A program made the translations under genes and the position numbers. Of a DNA stretch of 64,000 nucleotides, positions 63,714 through 64,000 are shown piece by piece. The first letter of the stretch is position 1. Each line of letters begins with the position of its first letter. Under the pieces are notes generated by a model that worked only from the letters and a program-made list of their open reading frames with translations, searched no databases and was not told where the DNA came from. This DNA comes from AP-15 sp963762575 (lineage in GTDB: Bacteria; Pseudomonadota; Alphaproteobacteria; ATCC43930; CGMCC-115725): assembly GCA_963762575.1 (NCBI GenBank), contig CAVXLL010000014.1, positions 62,001-126,000 of the forward strand. The letters run 5' to 3'.

Positions 63714-64000
63714 TTAGTTCAGGCGGGAGTGTCGGCGTCCTTCGGCCTGCCGACGGACGATCTGGCCGGCCTGATGGTGGGCGATCCGCCACACTCCGTC
63801 TTCGCGGACGAAGAAGTTGCTGGCTGCGAGGGTGCCGCCGTCGAGCTCCTCCTCGCACAACACCAGCGCCATATCGCCGTAGACAAAGGCCTCCTCGTCA
63901 AAGCACGCGATGCGTGGCGCGTCGGGGTTCGACAGGATCCCGGCCCAGCTTTCCATGACCCCCTCCCGGTCCTTCAGTGCTGTCCACCCCGGATGCAGGC
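63714..64000 (-). CDS. SnoaL/DUF4440-like protein (5' end outside window)
   Basis: The frame enters from the right edge (HPGWTALKDREGVMESWAGIL) and ends at 63714. It reads as an NTF2/SnoaL fold: MESWAGILSNPDAPRIACFDE, VYGDMALVLCEEEL, and the C-terminal FFVREDGVWRIAHHQAG typical of DUF4440 proteins. About 95 residues are visible. Role unknown. Confidence 0.75.
   Translation of the reverse strand, partial: LHPGWTALKDREGVMESWAGILSNPDAPRIACFDEEAFVYGDMALVLCEEELDGGTLAASNFFVREDGVWRIAHHQAGQIVRRQAEGRRHSRLN

Noticed and set aside
1..64000. CRISPR arrays, rRNA or tRNA genes, insertion-sequence transposases, integrases
   Set aside because: None found by reading both strands; the only direct repeats of note are the pntB copies.

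Overview
This window looks like chromosomal DNA from a GC-rich alphaproteobacterium, probably a soil- or plant-associated member of the Hyphomicrobiales/Rhodospirillales type. The evidence is a three-gene NAD(P) transhydrogenase operon (pntAa-pntAb-pntB), an ATP synthase inhibitor zeta subunit (DUF1476), a PmtA-type phospholipid N-methyltransferase, a double cold-shock-domain protein, DUF2189 and DUF6197-like proteins, and many sugar-acid and amidohydrolase genes. Genus cannot be set from the sequence alone.

Layout. 0-5.4 kb: the end of a polar amino acid ABC transporter (permease, ATPase), a secreted proline-rich protein, a zinc alcohol dehydrogenase, a small lipoprotein followed by a small gene with an in-frame stop, and a metal amidohydrolase. 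5.5-13.5 kb: an accessory island at the 3' end of pntB. A type I restriction-modification operon (hsdR, hsdM, a frameshifted hsdS, and a coupled fourth gene of unknown function) and a DinJ/YafQ-type toxin-antitoxin pair are separated and bounded by two decayed copies of the pntB 3' end, lying in the same orientation as the full-length pntB. 13.5-16.5 kb: the pnt operon itself, with one apparent single-base deletion in each of pntB and pntAa. 16.7-20.6 kb: an ECF sigma factor, its overlapping anti-sigma factor, and a mitochondrial-type aconitase. 20.6-23.7 kb: a region of decay with three broken genes.

23.7-31 kb holds a B12-binding radical SAM protein, a DEAD-box helicase behind a structured leader, the ATPase zeta subunit, an NRDE (TANGO2-like) protein, a PurS without purQ/purL beside it, and a PAS/histidine kinase/receiver hybrid with one frameshift. 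30.8-41 kb is catabolic: a periplasmic binding protein, a SAM-cyclase-AAA-TPR regulator broken by four frame changes, and a divergent cluster (otnC, otnK / otnI, denD) that encodes a full D-erythronate route to dihydroxyacetone phosphate. It is followed by an SDR and a fumarylacetoacetate-hydrolase-family enzyme that fit the end of an L-fuconate/L-rhamnonate-type pathway. 41-53 kb: cold-shock protein, PmtA, YcjF/YcjX pair, two unknowns, a phosphoribosyltransferase, an amidase, a fused class II aldolase/short-chain dehydrogenase, and an M20 amidohydrolase. 53-64 kb: a convergent overlapping pair of unknown proteins, an MFS exporter with a nonsense codon, a PAS histidine kinase, a DUF2189 membrane protein, an OFA-type MFS carrier, a DjlA-like co-chaperone coupled to an AmpD-like amidase, and the edge of a SnoaL-like gene.

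An unusual number of genes carry single-base frame breaks or in-frame stops. They are listed individually. The sequence alone cannot separate real gene decay from assembly error.
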